Assembly (NCBI RefSeq): GCF_001625215.2
Contig: NC_030386.2
Span: 21,112,545-21,176,544 of the forward strand
Direction of reading: 5' to 3'
Length of the DNA stretch: 64,000 nt
DNA from: Daucus carota subsp. sativus
Taxonomy: Eukaryota; Streptophyta; Magnoliopsida; Apiales; Apiaceae
Below, in pieces: positions 1 through 12,620 of this stretch. The position numbers and the translations under genes are program-made. The stretch's first letter is position 1. The number at the start of each line of letters is the position of its first letter. Under the pieces are notes generated by a model, which saw only the letters and a list, made by a program, of their open reading frames with translations, was not told the origin of the DNA and searched no databases.

Positions 1-16
1 TGTGTGTTCTGAATAC

Positions 17-3000
17 CTGATCATACGTGAATACAATTCGTTTGTTAGCAAAAGTGCTGTCTACCCTCTGAGGATTTTCTCTGAAATTCAGAAATGGACT
101 AATTAATTAGGTACTTGAATCATGAGACATTTGTATACCACAAAGTAGGAAGGTAATATGCACTACAAGATTCAAAACATTCCATCCATATAAATTATAC
201 TGATTTCTATTGGAAAAGAAAAGGAGTGGCAGAAGCTTTAAATATAATTGAACATACTCAAGAATAATATTTTTTACGCATATTTCAAACTCCATATACA
301 ATATTACAAATTTACAACAACGAAAAAAAAAAGAACAAAGAAGATGCATGTACAGCTGAATTGGGCTTATTCGTACTTTAATGTGCATGTAGCTATCCAA
401 AACACTGAACCGAAACTATCTGCTTTACAGTTCCATTTAGTAAACATTCAGTGTTTTATTTCTACTTAGGTATTATGTTTCAATTACTTAAAAAATAAAA
501 CAAATTTGACGATACATGGATAAATCATTCAAAGGGGAACATTGCTGTGCATGTAGCTATCCAAAACACTGAACCGAAACTATCTGCTTTACAGTTCCAT
601 TTAGTAAACATTCAGTGTTTTATTTCTACTTAGGTATTATGTTTCAATTACTTAAAAAATAAAACAAATTTGACGATACATGGATAAATCATTCAAAGGG
701 GAACATTGCTTTCTTACTTTTCAAATGCTATAAGCTTCTTCCATGCGACCCATTGCAGTTCTTCCTGCAGGAGAACTATGATAAGTAACCTTGTTCCGAT
801 AAGAAGCATAAGTAAACAGTAAAATTTACTATTCAACCAACACAGAGGTTGCTATAATATCAAGAACATGCGGCAGCCAAAACGAGGTTATGTATCTTTA
901 CCCTTAAATCCAAATACCTACTTGGTTGCTAGCATAATATTTGGCGAAGGAAGACATAAGAAGTTGAACTAGAAATGGATGAATAACGCTGTTTAGTCAA
1001 AACAAGAGAACAAATATTTTGCATAAGATCCATCTAAGGCCTTTACACAATACCTTGAGATTTTACACTTTGAACTTATTGGTAATAGGGCATTAGAGCA
1101 CTAGTAACAACAGAGGTCTAGAGTTCGAGGCCGGGTATACCCTATATTCTTATAAACATTTATTTAGTCCCTATGATTGAGAATTGCCATGGGTTCCTAC
1201 TCATCCACTCTTCAACATCCTAGGAGTGCTGGTATTTAACAATACTAGCTTAAATGGAAAAATATAATATGCTAGAAATTTGCCTTGTTAGCGCCAGATG
1301 GTGGAACAGCAAGCATATTCCAATCTATTTCATCGACATATTTCTTTCGCTCCCTGTAGACTGCTCTTGCACTGTTGTATTTTGGTTGATATTCTGATAA
1401 CAATCCTTTTGCCTGCATTGAATTATTTAAACAAGAAGTATTATATTTCAGCAGACATTTGATAATTCATATACAGCACCAAATTTTGTACTGTAAATTA
1501 ATGATGCAAGCCAATACAAACTATAAATCACGCAGTGTCAGGAACTGTGGAACTTATGAGAGAACATGTTTAGAGAAAAAAAAATAGATAATAATGGAAG
1601 ACAGTGGTACAGTGGTAAAGAAGGGAGTTTGTTGGTAATCTCCGATACATATATGATATGCCTGTTCTGTTTTATACTTCTTTTCCAATCAAATGCATAA
1701 CAGAACCTACCAATTCTTCTACTTTATAAAAGCAACAGACTTTGACTAGTAACGGCTGACTTGAGATGACTGATTCAGGTAAACTACTATCTCATTTTAC
1801 AAACTACAACCAGACAGCTATTTTGTGATTGTAGCTTATACTGACACAAACTGAGGCGACAGATCTCATCTCGAAATAATCTCTGTTACATAGACTCAGA
1901 ATCCTTTAAGGTAATCCTATAAGTGTCCGACACATAAGTGTTACATAAGTGTTCCAATTTTGGAACATGCTACACTTCATCACGACCATATACTGTACAT
2001 ATCCAGTATCAGACTCATGCAAGGAACAACTTCTAAGGATCATAGGTTACTAAGGTCATGTAGAGTATAGCTCTAAAGCAAAACATAATTAGACAGAAAC
2101 TTGGATCTGACTTGGGGAATTACTCATAGTAAGTTTTTAATGGGACCTTCAGAAGTAGACATACTAACTGGAAATATATGTTGCACTGAGAACTTAAAAC
2201 GCTTGAAATAAAAAATTCCGAACTTTGTCGGAGAAGATATTCTAACCATTAAAGTAAAATACACTATTCAAAATACAGTTTGCATATAAATTTCTTAGAA
2301 GCAAAAAAAATTATCTATGAAAAGGAGTACTACGTCAGTTTCACGTTATGTATAAACAAAAAAAAAAATACCAGTTGACGGCTGACGGTATTTTCAAAAT
2401 TTTCATAGTCTCTCCAGAGCTGTTCAACATGGTGAGTAGGAGTGACGATGGCTTTCTGATACACTTTTCGCACAGCAATCATTCGCTGTGACTCTTCTTG
2501 TGCAGTATGAGCCTGCCACAACATATTAAAAAATACTCAAAATGATCGTATACATGAAACCAAATCAACAAACTGGAATAGGTTTCAAGAAAGGGTTAAT
2601 ACATACAGGCAAGGACTTCAAAAAGGTAATGTATTCAATCCATACAGGTCCGGCTGCAATGTCTTCACCTGTTAGACCATACAGATATTAATAACAAAAG
2701 GTGAGAAATATACTAGTTAACATACAAACAGGTTTTCACATCTATATTTGTACTAGACACCCAAGATTTTGCATCTGATATACCCTGTGGAACAATATAT
2801 CACAAAGTTTGTCCTAGCCAACCAAGATTTTGCATCTAATATACCCTGTGAAAAAATGTATCACAAACAAGATTTATACACATCGAAAGTGTAATCTGAC
2901 ACATACTGCTATCCGAAACAAGCATACTGCATCTGACATCAACCATCTCAACTGAGCACAGCTATAACATGGCAACAAGCATATCTACTTCAAGATTTTC

Positions 3001-4821
3001 TAACATAGACGAAGCCCGACTTAAAACAATACATAGAGTTTAAAAAATATAGTGACACCTAGATACCATAGATATCGGCAGAATCCCACAATTAGTCATG
3101 ATACGAATAATGAAGTAAATAGTTGTGACTTGTGTGATTCATAAGAAACAAAATGGCACTTGGTCAGTTCTGAAGTCGAGTTTACCCCTTGAATTATATC
3201 TTTGTTCACAAGTAAAATGAATCTTGGAAGGAAAATGTAAATTTAAGGCCCATTAAATATTTTCACTTGCATATTATCAAAAACGACCTCACTTAAAATT
3301 TCAGATTACTAAACCTCTGAGATAAGTAGATATCATTTCCTCTACTTCAGATTAACAAAAATATCTATTTACATGTTTCAAGAAATGCTGTTTAGTTTTC
3401 AGTTAGCAATTACCAGTTCTTTAAAAAAATGATACTAGGGCCAGTTAGAGAAGGAAAATACTACCAACACAGTTGAGCATGAAATCATAAGCTTTCCTAG
3501 TCTCTTCCTGACCCTCTAGCCCCTTCTTATCATTTGCTTTCCTGATAAACCGAATATAACACCGCCTACAATACCAATAGTTTTACACAATGAGAATTAT
3601 GCAAATCAGATTTGCTGATATTATGACAGACAAAAACACAACTACCAGGGATCACACTGTGAGCCATCACCAAGTTGTTTAATATATAGAAAAGAAACCA
3701 TTCATGAGGACCTTTCACAATCAGATAATGCTACTAAATATGTACTAGGATGCCTTCCAAATATAGAAAGGAGCCATTAAAGGACCTTTCACAATCAGTT
3801 AATGTGCATATACAAATTAAAAATGCTAGCACAGATATAAATCCCTTGACTTTTTCGTGAAAACATTAATTGGCATGTCTAAGTTGAAAGCACGATTATA
3901 CCAAAGAGAGATTTGGAGACAGTCCAACAGGCATCGGCTGAAAAGTTGTTTTACTGCATCATCGTTATTCTCACCCATGTGTGCTTCCACATACTGTTTC
4001 CAGAATTTAGCCTGCAGTTAAGGCATTATAAATCTTGTACTATTAGAAATAGCAAAATTGCTAATGTTTGAGTAAGTTAAACATGTTTCTATATTTGCTA
4101 AAATACATCTATATGATGTATAGTTAGATTGTTAGACCGTTGTATTTATTCTAATCAATAAATCTAGTTTGAATTATTTTATTATTCAACTATTCAATAA
4201 TTAATAATTAATAATTATTATAAAAAAAAACCTTAGAGTGTTAGATACATGCTAAAAATACTAGAAAGTCTATTTTGATGATAGTTGAGTATATGGACAA
4301 GATATTAAAACTTAAACAGAAGTTGAGATCTTCAACTCTTCTATTCCCGGGGACTAATAGATTCCAATCTTGAGATTCTCAACACAAATTGTCTAATTCT
4401 AAAATGAATTTTAGAGGAAATTTAATTTCTTGAGATGAACAATAAAACATGTACCCAAGAAAAAATATAATAAGTTTAGAGTATAATTCACTATCATTAC
4501 AGAACACTTGCATATCCAGTTCTAAAGCACAATTTTAATAAATGACCATTTACTAGTTTTCAGAGATATTGTAGGGTTTCTTGATACAAGTGAGATCAAA
4601 ATGTATGAGTAAAAGCTCACCGCAGTTGGATAAGCAAGTAAAAGTTGCTCATATATTGGCACTGCTGCAGAAACTGGTAAATGCTGGAGGAGTAAATAGC
4701 AACTGGTTACTAGATATTAGTTGCATGTATCGAACATTGAAAGACAGAAATTTATAATAGCACACACCAATGCCTCATTGGCAAGCTTTTCGGCAGCCTC
4801 GACACTATATTTATCAGACAT
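17..4821 (-). CDS. CSTF77: Cleavage stimulation factor subunit 77 (CstF77/Suf), 5' part, partial
   Basis: Scaffold subunit of the nuclear cleavage-stimulation complex in mRNA 3'-end formation, with a HAT-repeat (Suf) domain. Nine coding exons, in transcription order: 4821-4768, 4683-4621, 4011-3902, 3565-3465, 2668-2607, 2512-2372, 1412-1284, 764-718, 80-17. Phases agree throughout and give 257 codons; the plant family is about 730 residues, so the gene continues past the left edge. The start is MSDKYSVEAAEKLA. Diagnostic family segments include IPIYEQLL-like VPIYEQLL, FWKQYVEAHMGEN, PTHHVEQLWRDYENFEN, ARAVYRERKKY and ELQWVAWKKLIAFEK. Each segment follows the next in the known family order. 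The intron after the 1412-1284 exon needs a GC donor (AAG/GCAAAT); reading on without splicing meets a stop after three more codons. All other introns are GT-AG. The identity is firm; individual splice sites are inferred. Confidence 0.93.
382..710. repeat. Exact 164-bp tandem duplication in a CSTF77 intron
   Basis: The sequence at 382-546 is repeated without a visible mismatch at 546-710 (period 164, two copies). It lies in the intron between the exons at 764-718 and 80-17, and the second copy ends only 7 bases from the upstream exon. Perfect identity in non-coding DNA implies a recent event. Confidence 0.95.
2761..2870. repeat. Imperfect 61-bp tandem repeat in a CSTF77 intron
   Basis: A segment beginning CCAAGATTTTGCATCT at 2761 recurs at 2822 with a few substitutions. 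No function is apparent. Confidence 0.7.
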
Positions 4822-4912
4822 TGACTGTGAAGCTTGTAATCAACCTGCAAAAAAAAAAAATCGAATTCAGCAAATAACTATTACACCTCATTACAGACTA
4901 TAAGCCAAATAC

Positions 4913-5674
4913 TAAGGGTGTCAAACGGATAAAACGGATACGGATTTGCCCATATCCGTATCCGTATCCGCCTACTCAAAATCGGATCCGGATCCGGATA
5001 CGGATACGCAAATTTTAGAATAAAAAGATCTGTATCCGTATCCGGCCGGATATTATCCGGATACGGATAATATCCGTATCCGGCCGGATATTATCCGGAT
5101 ACGGATAATATCCGTATCCGCTTTTCCAAACATCACCAAAAATCAAATATACATTCTGAGATTAATTAAATATATTTTGAACCGTTCAACATCAAATGTA
5201 TACCCAGTCAGAAATTAGTAACATACTTTAACCGAAGTTTGGGTATTCAGGCCAAATATTTCGAACAAAATATTAGTTTTAACAACTTAAAATCACAAAA
5301 CAACACTATCTGCAACAATTTTAAAAAGAAAAAGCTTGATGAAGATAGTTCGATTTTCTCCATCTGCAAGATACTTAATGTTTCTTTTTTATTTTAAATA
5401 TTAATTCTTTTTCAAAATTTATATGATAAAATAAAAAATATAAGTAAATAATAAATTTATATAAGTATTTTTATATATATATAATAATAATTTCGGATAC
5501 GGATATTTTCGGATACGGATACGCCTATATCCGTATCCGTATCCGCAAACCCTGGATTCGAATACGGATAATATCCGTTTTATTCCGGATACGGATTATA
5601 TCCGCTTTATCCCGAATACGGTAACGGATTTTTCGGACGGATATCGGATCTTTCGGATTTTTTTGACAGCCCTA
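4913..5674. mobile_element. Non-autonomous hAT-like element, GGATAC iteron type
   Basis: It is flanked by the 8-bp direct repeat CCAAATAC (4905-4912 and 5675-5682), the target-site length typical of the hAT superfamily. The ends are imperfect inverted repeats of the form TA(A)GGG(C)TGTCAAA. The interior has no coding capacity. Both end regions (4925-5125 and 5490-5660) are tilings of GGATAC/GTATCC hexamers in both orientations, including a tandem palindromic block at 5030-5120. The superfamily call rests on target-site length and termini. Confidence 0.85.
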
Positions 5675-5970
5675 CCAAATACTACAGCAGATATGAGATA
5701 TGATTACCATGTGAGGAGATAAGCTACCAAATTGCATACATAAAACGGAGATTGATGTGGAGCAAAATATTATAAGAATAATTTGTCTTTATTTATAATT
5801 TAAATTAGGAACAAAGTTGAGTGTAGTTTTTAAAAAACTTCAGTTATATTAGATTAAATATTAGCGTATAAACAAAAAGGTAATGGCAATAGAGTAACAA
5901 ATGGATCTCTTAGTCTATTATCATTATTTAATTATACTACTGGTTAGCATATAGAATCACATAGTGATTA

Positions 5971-6183
5971 AGGGGCGTTTTTCATAGTTAATGAGCCCGG
6001 TTACCGGGTATCGGGACTCTTATCCCATGTGTTAGTTTTTAGGTTAGGGATTTAGTTGCTTGAAACGGGAACCTCATTCCCATTAGATGGGTAAATCATA
6101 GCCTAACTATACCTTGGAATTTCATATAATTCCCATTCACATACCCTTCATTCTCATTCCCATGAGCGATCCAAACGGCCCCT
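5971..6183. mobile_element. Small MITE with GGGGC-GTTT termini
   Basis: It begins AGGGGCGTTT and ends AAACGGCCCCT in inverted orientation. There is no coding content and no convincing target duplication. It shares the (G)GCCGTTTGG-like end with the elements at 20998-21241 and 52030-52250. Confidence 0.5.
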
Positions 6184-7383
6184 GAGTTCTCTCCGATTAT
6201 TAGATTAAGTAGGTTCCTAGAACCTCTATATAAGGAGATGTAATCTTTTATTATATTCAGACTTGGACTGATTAATGAATTTTATTTTTTTGGTTATGGA
6301 ATTCCTTGGCCCAAGACTATATTTATTATTTTTTTTATTTCAAAAATCATATCTTGTATCAAAGAGTTGGTATAACATAACATCCAAACCTCAACCCAAT
6401 CTCTGAGACAGTCTTTATAATTCGACAACTAGATTATCCAAAGAATTATAATACAGTATCAAGAATTCAAATCAAAAGTAACAAAAAATTGATAAAAAGA
6501 TAGAGAACCCAACTCGACAGAACTCTAATTCGAGTTCATTATGAATTGTACACCCGAAAGACAGATGATGAAATAATTGAACTTCTAATTCGAGTCACTA
6601 TGAATGTACATTCTTGTAATCTAAAAATCGCACACCAGTATAAACAAAAACAAATCAAACAAGCATAAGAAACAAATAAACATAATTAAGAAACTATGAA
6701 CGAGAAATAGGATGATTCAACACACCTGCAGCAGGAGATACAATCGACTATGAGATTACCCGCCAAAAGAAAACCCTAATTAAAGTAAAATTGAATGTCT
6801 GTTTGATAATTTAAGCCCAGGATGAACCCTAACGATGTTGCCACATGGTATGCTAATGTGTATGTATATTGTATATAGATTTAATGCGACTACGGTAACT
6901 GTGGTTCTATGCGGAGAAATTCCAGTCCGATTAGGTTTTTGTTAATATTTTCTTGAATATAACCTCTCTCTTTTTTTTTTAACAGATTGAATATAACTTT
7001 TACATAAACTTACTTTCCCAAATAATAAATTTAAAACAATATTAAAAAAATAAAATTAAAAATAATGAATCATTTAAAAATTATATAATCGTCCGAACTC
7101 GCACGGAATTAAGCGCGTATATATAAACACGCATCAAAATCAAATATTGTTTGCTCAAATAAGTGAAAAAAAATATTTCCCGAAAAAAATTGAATTTCAC
7201 TATATTAGTTGAGATATTAAAAACATTTTTTTTGATAATGAGATATCAAAAACATTAAATATTTGAAAACACATGATATGATTTGAAATTTTAATAAATA
7301 ATTTTAATTTTAAAACGCGAAATTATTTTGGATTCACACCCGAAACAAACCCCGTCGTCATGCCCAGATAATTTGGTGAAATA

Positions 7384-7746
7384 CTCCCTCCGTCCCAATG
7401 AATTGTATACCGTTTCCTTTTTGGGACGTCCCATCAATTGTATACATTCCAAAACTAGTAAACTTTTATAATATAAAACATCATTACACCAACTACTTTA
7501 TTCCACTATCTCCATTCTATAATAATATAAACACTATTACATCCACTACTTTCCTCCACTATCTCAAATTTATTATTAAATATAAATGGTCCCACCACTA
7601 TACCCATTTTTATCCAACTTTACTCATTTCTTACCCAGTTTCTTGGTCTCTGTGTCCCAGCCATTTGTAACTTTACTCATTTCTTACCCAGTTTTTTGGT
7701 CTCCGTGTCCCAGCCATTTGTATACAAATGACTGGGACGGAGGGAG
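7384..7746. mobile_element. Stowaway MITE
   Basis: Inverted ends CTCCCTCCGTCCC and GGGACGGAGGGAG are flanked by TA on each side (7382-7383 and 7747-7748), the hallmark of Stowaway (Tc1/mariner) MITEs. The interior holds a short tandem duplication (TTTACTCATTTCTTACCCAG near 7618 and 7671). Short ORFs here are incidental. Confidence 0.88.
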
Positions 7747-8043
7747 TAATTTCGTTGCAGACGCTGTAGAAGTTGATGAGCTCTTGAGCCCAAAGGTCGG
7801 GCGGACAACTTTCGAACGTGAACTTGCTATAAAGTACTTTGGTTTTAAAACGGCGATCCGTTGCTTTTGACATGGTATGAATGTGATATTCTAAGCTCTT
7901 TGGGCTTTTTAATCTTCAATTTTGCCGTTATGGGCCCGAACGAAGCAAGGTTAATTGGATATAAGGAAAAATATTTAAGTAAAAATATAGTATTATTTAC
8001 ATTATGTTGCCAGAAGAATTCTTTTACTGTAGCGAGTTTATTA

Positions 8044-8276
8044 CTCCCTCCGTCCGTCCACGTTCGCTGTTTACACGTATTTTGACTCTTATAAAATATT
8101 TATAAAATATAGTTTCATAAATTTTTAAAAAATTTTCCTTTTTTAATAAAAGTTTAAACATCAACTTTTTATTCAGTGAAAAAAAATATTAAAAATACAT
8201 TATAAAACTATACTTTAAATAAGTGTGGAAAAGCGTGCCAAAAAATAACGTAAAGAAATGAGGGTGACGGAGGGAG
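8044..8276. mobile_element. Stowaway MITE
   Basis: Ends CTCCCTCCGTCCG and GACGGAGGGAG with TA on both sides. Inner inverted arms carry the GTTTACACGTATTTTGAC-type motif and AAAAGTTTAAAC shared with the elements at 9045 and 18852. Confidence 0.87.
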
Positions 8277-8280
8277 TATC

Positions 8281-8432
8281 ATTAGTTCAGCTGTACCTCA
8301 ACTCCAATAACAATTACGATTAAAATATTTTAGCTAAAAAAATTGTTATTTTTGTTATTAGTTCAGCTCTACCTTAACTCCAATAACAATTACGATTAAA
8401 ATATTTTAGCTAAAAATTTGTTATTTTTGTTC
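8281..8432. repeat. 76-bp tandem duplication
   Basis: ATTAGTTCAGCTGTACC starts at 8281 and recurs at 8357 with few differences, giving two copies immediately beside the Stowaway MITE that ends at 8276. Function unknown. Confidence 0.85.
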
Positions 8433-9044
8433 TTAAATTATAACAGTAAAATAAACCGTGTACCTCAACAATACCGTGGGTGGTGACCGGTGTGTATGGG
8501 AGTAGCTGGGAAAAGGCATACATATTTTGTTGCGGTGAGGATAATGTGATGTCGATTTCTATTTTGATTAAAAAATGAATAATAATTTGTTACTCTAAAA
8601 GAATATAGTCAAATACTAGTTGGCCGTGACTAATTGAAAAGCAGGCAAGAAGATAGAATGAAGAATAATGTTGTACGTATAAACTAAGAAGGAATCTTTG
8701 AAAGGTTAATATGACCCCACCTGTATACGGAAGGGCAGAACGCATCGCCGTTGTTTATGCGGCGAATTGATTCCCACTACTAACGCCACTTTCTTTCGTT
8801 TCATCTTCTTGATTGTGAGCGTTCTAAAATTCTTTTCCGAAAAAACTTTTATTAAATATTAATTAATTTTTAGAAAATAATTAATTATATTTCGATTTAA
8901 TCAAAAATATCCAATTTATCATAAAACAATTTGATAGATCCTATATCGAGAATTTAATAGATCAGTTCTGATTCCCGGCCTCTATACTAAAAAGTAAGGA
9001 TCACTTTCATACACGTGGAACTCAAATTATATAGTATGTCTATA

Positions 9045-9225
9045 TCCTCTCCGTCCCATCAGCATGTTTACGTTCACTGTTTGCACGTATTTTGATACTT
9101 TTATAAAGCATAGTTCAAAAATGTTTTTTTAATTTATTTTTTTAAAATAAAAGTTTAAACATTAAACTTTTTTTATAATAAAAAATATTATGAAACTATA
9201 CTTTAGTGATGGGACCGAGGGATTA
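9045..9225. mobile_element. Degenerate Stowaway MITE
   Basis: The left end contains CCTCTCCGTCCCATCA and the right end TGATGGGACCGAGGGAT in inverted orientation, with mutated outermost bases. The inner arms resemble the 8044 element. Confidence 0.6.
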
Positions 9226-10521
9226 GTATTTAGCGACCAACGTATCTTAGACGCAAGTCATGAACTATTTGGGCACATATTATTGTTGTGACTTGTGATA
9301 TATCTTGGAAGCGACTTAGATAGTAAGTTGTCAAAAAAATTTGATGGTTTCAAGTTTATTCGAAGCAATTGCTGCAACTTGCTATGCAATTCCTCAATAA
9401 TTTCATCCATAGAATCAGAGGTAAGATGAAGATGAATGACTTGAGAGATGTCGAAAATGACAAAAAGATCCCTTAAAAGACCAACAACTACAAAAATGTA
9501 TTGTACAAACACAAAAAAGATTCCATCGTTTATAGAGGATAAATAAATAAAGAAAACCGTAAACAAAAGACAAAACGATTGGTTGGATGGTCACATAAAA
9601 TGCCGATGATCAATATAAAAATATAGTTGTCAATCACGTGGGAGATGCTATTCTGTGGTGTGAAAGCTTGATATGTTTGTGTATTTTTCCCAAGCCATTC
9701 ACTTTGGTACTATTTTGTTTTCTTTTAATCTTTGGATCCAATCAATTTGGTTCTTGTACCTTTCTCTCCCCCAAACAAAATTTTCAATGATCCATTCACA
9801 AGTGAATCTTGTAAAGATCTCGTGAATTCTTTATTAAAAGTATCTTTCTTTTAACATTTGTAATCTTCTCGTGTTCGAGCATCTCCAACGACGTTGATTA
9901 TAATCGTTGACTAAATAAGAGCTGTAGGAGATTATTACAAAAGTATGTACAAAAAGATTTACTCAAAATGATGATAATAAATTTGGGAAGTTGAAACGAA
10001 TCAGTTGACATAACAATTTAAAATTTATTAAGAATTTATTAAAAAGTTTAAATTAATTTGAGATATTAACTGTTCAATTATTATCATAAAACAATAAAAG
10101 ATTATAAGAGAGTTTTTAAAACACCATTTAAAACTATTTACCTTCACTGTAAAGATAAATTCGGGAAGGAAAATGATTGTGTAAGAATTGTTGGATGCTT
10201 TGATTCTTTGAAAGTGTCTTTTACAGGAGGGTGACTGTGCATGTTGTCACCTGCCTCAACAAATTTTATCCAATTCCAGCTATGAAATTGGACCTTTCTC
10301 GAATCGATAAGGACTTTATTTAATTGCATGATCGAGTCCGAACACGCGTCCCTAATATTCTTTGTCTGCCGGTGGAACCAGGGAATTCATAACAAAGAAT
10401 CTTATGATACATGTAACTTGAAGATTCAGATCATGTTCAAATGAATATTGGGCACGGTAATCGCTGTCACTTATTTCAACCGAATAATCTTTAAACATAG
10501 CGAATGTTTACATGAATAATA

Positions 10522-10638
10522 CTACTTCTTTTTTATTATGTGATGTTTTAATTTTGACACACATTTTTAAGTCGTTTGACCAGCTTAATAAAAATACGTG
10601 TCAAAAGTCAAAACGTCAAATAATAAATAACAGAGTAG
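10522..10638. mobile_element. Short hairpin MITE, Stowaway-like
   Basis: The arms CTACTTCTTTTTTATTA and TAATAAATAACAGAGTAG are imperfect inverted repeats flanked by TA. The inner arms contain TTTTGACAC and its complement. The whole 117 bp could fold as one hairpin. Confidence 0.55.
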
Positions 10639-12549
10639 TATTTCTTTTATGATCTTACTTGGATACTCATTTGTTGGACCAGAGATGAGTATGTGTTTCG
10701 TGTATAATTTTATTTTTATATTTTAAATAGGATAACTGTTAAAAATTAGGCTAATAAAGCTAAGAGTAATTTAATTAAATTTAATCATTTTACTACACAT
10801 AGATATGGATAAATAAAATTAACACCTGTATCAACCATGGTTGTAGAAATTATGGTCAAAATTAATCGGCTAACTTACAAATTCATGATTTATAAGATTT
10901 TTTTGGATGAATTAGAAAGAAAAAAAAGTCAGGCCGGATGTAATCAGTAAAATCGATAAAAAAAATTTCTAGGATAAATCGATGTTTTTTTAATGGATCA
11001 TCGGTGATTCTTCAATTGATCACGGATTTCTCGATTAATTATGAGTTTGTAGTTTTAAGAATAAACTTCCAAAATTGTTTCAAAAAAAAAAGAACAAACT
11101 TCCAAAATTAGGGTCAGCCATCATTTCTCCTTTTTTCAACCTTCATTTATGTTAGACTTATTTGTTCTTCCATCCTCTCTCCTATTTACCGCCTTTTAAT
11201 AAAATAATATATTTATTGGTGAGTTCTTATTAGGTACATTAATATCAAATTTGTTAGTCGTAAAGTGTTTTATGTTTTAATATTTGTATGTGGCTTATTA
11301 TGGTTTTCGTTAATTTTTTTAAAAAGGACTATATGATATTTTGGATGATTGACAAACCTCGCATCAAATTTGACACAGTGATGAATATCTCAAGAGTTCA
11401 TATTTTGCGACAAAAATTGTTCAATATTCTGGGGACAGTTGTTGTTCCATAATCGGGTGATGTAACTGATAATTCTGAACATCGGGATACAAACAGTGCT
11501 TATGTGAAGGCTAATTGCAATGCTCTCATATTTGCAGCTGACGTGGGTTGAATTGCTTGAAAAATAAGTGTTAGATTAATGAATTTAGATATTTTATGTG
11601 TTAGTAAATATGAAAACAGAACGACTACTTGTTCAGTCATTTTTTGTTTCACAATTAAACTGTAATCGACAAGTCGGGAGTTTATCCCAGTTGAATTTTA
11701 ACATTTTATTGAATTCTTCAATTTGATCAAAAAAGAAAAGCTGATGATGATTATTATAAAAAAAAATCCAAATACAGTAAATCTCACTTTTCTATCATTA
11801 TCAAACGTTTTCATTTATGTTGATTTTTAGATTCCAGTATTAAAATATATTATTATTCATAATTATTCTCTTCTCATGTCTACTTCTTTTAAATACAATC
11901 TTTTCAACTTACTGCAACAATTTCTCCTAACTAAAATTAAAATATAATTCGATAACTTATTAATCCTCTTTTTTTTCAACTCTTCCAAATTTATCCTTTA
12001 TACATTAATATTTTTATCCTATTTTTCTTACTTTTTAAAGTTAATTAATTAATTATATTTTACCAAGTTATTATTTCGGCGATACCAATTACAACTCTCT
12101 CTCTATATTTTTTATTACATAAATCAATCTCTCATATATATCACAATATATATATAATTAGAGAAAATACACAATTTGAATTATAACATAGTTATCATTG
12201 AATTATTTGACATTTAAATTATCTAATTTCTGTGAATTATTTGACATCTAATTAAAATTATTTGAAATATAAAATCCGAAATTCTAATATATTCCACTAA
12301 ATTAAGATATTTTCAACAATTCAGTTTTCACAAAAGAAGAAAAGGGTAGAAGTCACTTGTGTGATTGAAAAAAGTTAGATTCCTTTTATAAGACGATAAA
12401 ATATACTCCTACTACCCCTGCATATAATTTATGCTAAGACCCGGCGTCGTGTTACAGAATCTTCCTATATTAATTTCATTTTCCTCGTCTCCTCTCTTTT
12501 CTTTTCTCATCCTCACCCTTTTGCCTCTGTCTATTTACTATCCATCACA

Positions 12550-12558
12550 ATATATACA
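12550..12558 (+). promoter_or_regulatory. Candidate TATA box of the HHO gene
   Basis: ATATATACA lies about 70 bp before the ATG at 12621, after a pyrimidine-rich stretch (12470-12540). Its position suits a TATA element with a short leader. Motif evidence only. Confidence 0.4.
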
Positions 12559-12620
12559 CACACAGATCTCACTGTTTATGTTCTCATCTCAAGATCGTGA
12601 TTAACCGATCATCAGCAAAG

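Larger units (their letters stand above)
4822..6790 (-). other. Probable 5' leader of CSTF77 with a 1.9-kb leader intron
   Basis: A T-rich tract ending in CAG lies 23 bases before the ATG (acceptor at 4845-4846). A candidate donor, CTGCAG/GTGTG, lies at 6726/6725. Together they suggest a short untranslated first exon near 6726-6790 and a leader intron of about 1.9 kb that contains the hAT-like element at 4913-5674 and a MITE at 5971-6183. Inference from splice signals only; transcript data would settle it. Confidence 0.4.
6791..12540. other. Intergenic region between CSTF77 and the HHO gene
   Basis: AT-rich DNA with the Stowaway and hairpin MITEs listed separately and the 76-bp duplication. 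Open frames at 9258-9566 (minus, 102 codons) and 10144-10329 (minus, 61 codons) have no recognisable domain. Between about 10,700 and 12,400 I see only homopolymer-rich sequence. Confidence 0.6.

Noticed and set aside
1075..1200. Possible tRNA-derived SINE (AGAGTTCGAGGCC resembles box B) in a CSTF77 intron
   Set aside because: Box A is poor, and neither a tail nor a target duplication could be found.
4913..5674. CRISPR-like or satellite array of GGATACGGATA
   Set aside because: No unique spacers; the units are palindromic and lie inside an element with TIRs and an 8-bp target duplication.
7398..7873. Several overlapping frames of 66-94 codons
   Set aside because: They lie in or across the Stowaway MITE at 7384-7746 and look like translated repeat.
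9258..9566. 102-codon minus-strand frame with ELHSKLQQLL-like helical sequence
   Set aside because: No recognisable family, no promoter or splice context, and it starts in a very AT-rich hydrophobic run beside a MITE; a chance frame is as likely.
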